DNA from: an uncultured Selenomonadales bacterium
GTDB lineage: Bacteria; Bacillota_C; Negativicutes; Selenomonadales; Selenomonadaceae
NCBI GenBank assembly: GCA_937907035.1
Contig: CALCTX010000121.1
Location: 1-8,540 of the forward strand
DNA: 8,540 nt
Reading direction: 5' to 3'
Positions 7,020 through 8,540 of this stretch are shown piece after piece. Under the pieces are notes generated by a model. That model was not told the DNA's origin and made no database searches. It saw only the letters and a list, made by a program, of their open reading frames with translations. Positions within the stretch are counted from its first letter, which is position 1. Each line of letters opens with the position of its first letter. Made by a program: the position numbers and the translations under genes.

Positions 7020-7128
7020 GGAAAAATTCCACTGTTTGGCAAAACGCCAAAAATAACCTGTCGTAGAAAGTCCCTTGAGGACTATATGTGCTTTTGAGAT
7101 ATTAGATTGACAGGCTAAGTTTGGAGGA
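7020..7128 (+). promoter_or_regulatory. Structured 5' leader, possible cis-regulatory RNA
   Basis: The leader holds a hairpin TTTGGC/GCCAAA (7035-7040 and 7046-7051). A closing stem CCTGTC/GACAGG (7057-7062 and 7109-7114) encloses a second hairpin AGTCC/GGACT (7069-7073 and 7079-7083). The SD GGAGG (7123-7127) lies just outside. CCAAA (7047-7051) could alternatively pair with TTTGG (7120-7124), which overlaps the SD, so two exclusive folds are possible. It did not match the conserved cores of TPP, SAM, cobalamin, c-di-GMP or ydaO-type c-di-AMP riboswitches as I recall them. Confidence 0.4.
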
Positions 7129-7134
7129 TTTTTT

Positions 7135-8055
7135 GTGGATACGCCAATTAAAAAGGAAGATAAGCGGGCTTATACCATTAAGATAATTCCGCATCAGGGT
7201 GAGAATGTGCATAGCGCCCGTCTTCCGATCAAGGTCATAAAATATGGCCTGGCCTCGTTGGCTGCGGGAGCGGTTCTGTTTGTCGGGGCTTTCAGTTATG
7301 CAACTTATGAAATGTATTCCAGTCATCGGGACGAGGCCGAAGTCCGGGAACTTCGCCAAGTCAACACTATGCAGCAGGAACAATTGCTTCAATTGGCAAA
7401 AAAGACCAATAAGCTGCAGGATGAGATGGACAAGCTGAATCAGCTGGAGCAGGAATTGCGGCAGATAACCGCAATCGAGCCGGCACCGTCAGCTGTACCG
7501 GAAGGTGCGGAGCATGACGGTCAGGGTGGGCCGTATGTCAAGCCGAATATAAAAAATGTAGATCATGCGTTGGATGAATTAGCGAAACGCATGGAACAAA
7601 AAAGGCTTTCGCTGGAAGCGTTGCGGGAAAAAGCTAAAGAACAGCAACAATATATAGCTTATCAAAACAGTTTAAATGCGTGCATACCATCAATTTGGCC
7701 ATCAACCGGAGAGGTCAGCTCGCCGTATGGGTTGCGTTGGGAAGGGACCGATTTTCATCCGGGAATAGATATTGCCGATGATTTCGGAACACCGATCGTT
7801 GCGGCTGCCAGCGGAACAGTAGTTGAAGCCGGGTGGAATTCCGGCGGCTATGGCAACATGGTCGATATCGATCACGGTAATGGTATTTTGACACGTTATG
7901 GGCATGCGCAGGCAGTTGTTGTCAGTGCCGGGCAGTATGTAGAAAAAGGGCAGATCATTGCCTATATGGGCAGCACCGGTTTTTCGACCGGTCCACATGT
8001 ACATTATGAGGTTCAGGTAAACGGGCAGACAGTAAATCCTGCCAGGTACCTCTGA
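7135..8055 (+). CDS. Membrane-anchored M23 (LytM-type) peptidoglycan endopeptidase
   Basis: A 306-residue protein starting at GTG 7135, 7 bases after GGAGG. The N-terminal 35 residues are basic and cytoplasmic, followed by one membrane segment (about 36-58). Coiled-coil stretches lie at about 64-112 and 143-178. A C-terminal M23 domain covers about 190-306. The zinc ligands are visible: His208 and Asp212 in HPGID, and His290 in HVH (288-290), with His257 (YGHAQA) as the further catalytic histidine. All are present, so the enzyme should be active and cleave peptide cross-links of peptidoglycan outside the membrane, unlike degenerate EnvC-type activators. It has its own promoter and a structured leader. 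The bactofilin gene follows within about 25 bases. M23-bactofilin pairs such as Csd1-CcmA of Helicobacter shape the cell wall, which suggests the same partnership here. Confidence 0.95.
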   Translation: MDTPIKKEDKRAYTIKIIPHQGENVHSARLPIKVIKYGLASLAAGAVLFVGAFSYATYEMYSSHRDEAEVRELRQVNTMQQEQLLQLAKKTNKLQDEMDKLNQLEQELRQITAIEPAPSAVPEGAEHDGQGGPYVKPNIKNVDHALDELAKRMEQKRLSLEALREKAKEQQQYIAYQNSLNACIPSIWPSTGEVSSPYGLRWEGTDFHPGIDIADDFGTPIVAAASGTVVEAGWNSGGYGNMVDIDHGNGILTRYGHAQAVVVSAGQYVEKGQIIAYMGSTGFSTGPHVHYEVQVNGQTVNPARYL

Positions 8056-8079
8056 TGAAGGAATGAGGTGGACACAACA

Positions 8080-8469
8080 ATGTTTGAGAGCATGCGTAAA
8101 AAAGTTGATGAAACTGTCAACACAAATGAAATTGGAACAATTATCGGTAAAGGAACAGTTTTTACGGGACAGATTTCCGGAGCCGGCAGTATCCGGGTCG
8201 ATGGCAAAGTTGAAGGCGGTATTGCTGTTGAAGGCAATGTTGTTATCGGCGAGGCCGGTACGGTTCAGGGAGATATTACCGCTAACAGTTTGTTTATTTC
8301 CGGCAGTGTGACCGGGAATGTCAATATCGAAGACAAGCTGGCGATCAATGCCAACGGGCAGTTGATCGGCGATATCAGATGCCGCCAGTTCAATGTAGCT
8401 GACGGGGGCGTTTTCCAGGGAAGAAGCGAGATGACTCCGCGGACTCTGGAACCGGCATTGCAGATGTAA
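8080..8469 (+). CDS. Bactofilin (polymer-forming cytoskeletal protein)
   Basis: A 129-residue bactofilin. Start ATG 8080 is preferred because TGAGGTGG (8064-8071) lies at good distance upstream; an in-frame GTG at 8068 with AAGGA before it would add four residues. The bactofilin beta-helix covers about residues 18-115 and shows the short repeated turns with glycine and small or hydrophobic residues: GTIIGKGTVFTGQISGAGSI, DGKVEGGI, GTVQGDI, GSVTGNVNI, GQLIGDIRC. A short flexible tail follows. Bactofilins polymerise without nucleotides into membrane-associated filaments that position wall enzymes. No membrane segment is visible, so membrane association would be through the N-terminus or partners. 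It is translated directly after the M23 peptidase, its likely partner. Confidence 0.95.
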   Translation: MFESMRKKVDETVNTNEIGTIIGKGTVFTGQISGAGSIRVDGKVEGGIAVEGNVVIGEAGTVQGDITANSLFISGSVTGNVNIEDKLAINANGQLIGDIRCRQFNVADGGVFQGRSEMTPRTLEPALQM

Positions 8470-8471
8470 CA

Positions 8472-8516
8472 AATATATGTCTGTTTCTTCATCAAAAGTC
8501 ACTCTTATCATATATT
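8472..8516. repeat. AT-rich inverted repeat after the bactofilin gene
   Basis: AATATATG (8472-8479) and CATATATT (8509-8516) are perfect inverted copies separated by 29 bases. The stem is weak and has no U-tract, so this is not a clear terminator. The last 71 bases contain no supported gene. Confidence 0.25.
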
Positions 8517-8540
8517 CAAGTTCTTCACCGTGCATTGTAG

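Noticed and set aside
7035..7051. TTTGGC/GCCAAA hairpin as a terminator of the parAB operon
   Set aside because: It lies downstream of a strong promoter and is followed by AAATAACC rather than a U-tract, so it fits a leader hairpin better.
7702..8535. 277-codon minus-strand frame starting MHGEELEYMIRVTFDEE
   Set aside because: The first residues look faintly like small DUF2283 proteins, but the frame runs through the bactofilin and M23 catalytic domain and has no clear RBS in the window.
8477..8540. Plus-strand ATG open to the window end (MSVSSSKVTLIIYSS...)
   Set aside because: No ribosome binding site upstream and only 21 codons visible, so a gene cannot be supported.

Overview
The window looks like a chromosomal segment from a low-to-mid GC member of the Bacillota, possibly of the Negativicutes type. 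That placement is inferred. It rests on a Soj/Spo0J-type parAB pair, parS-like palindromes of the Bacillota consensus, strong AGGAGG-type ribosome binding sites with frequent GTG/TTG starts, and the gene order parA-parB-DUF554-DUF4446-M23 peptidase-bactofilin. No phage, CRISPR, tRNA or rRNA gene was seen.

Left part (1-680). A minus-strand gene probably starts at position 7 and runs off the window. Upstream of it lie a thrice-repeated TCTACAT motif and three strong hairpins (136-241). The hairpins overlap the 3' half of a short minus-strand reading frame (146-466). Its N-terminus resembles cobalamin-dependent methionine synthase activation-domain proteins, and it appears truncated. Between this gene and the next sit two mirror-image parS-like sites (482-497 and 522-537) and a divergent promoter pair.

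Middle (681-4000). A 648-residue U32-family protein (two U32-like barrels, four clustered cysteines) is followed by a class-III PLP aminotransferase. The aminotransferase is broken by a frameshift near 3771-3779, so it is either a recent pseudogene or a sequencing error.

Right part (4001-8469). parA and parB overlap. A DUF554 membrane protein and a DUF4446 membrane-anchored protein follow at short spacing, apparently in one operon. A 163-base gap then holds a strong extended -10 promoter and a structured leader. It drives a membrane-anchored M23 (LytM-type) peptidase and a bactofilin.

Taken together, ParA/ParB and the parS-like sites form a chromosome-segregation system. The downstream M23 peptidase and bactofilin form a known type of cell-wall-shaping pair. 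This puts segregation and envelope-scaffold genes side by side, an arrangement with precedent in other phyla. All the gene families are known. The less described elements are the leader RNA, the hairpin cluster with the truncated gene, and the variant paired parS sites.
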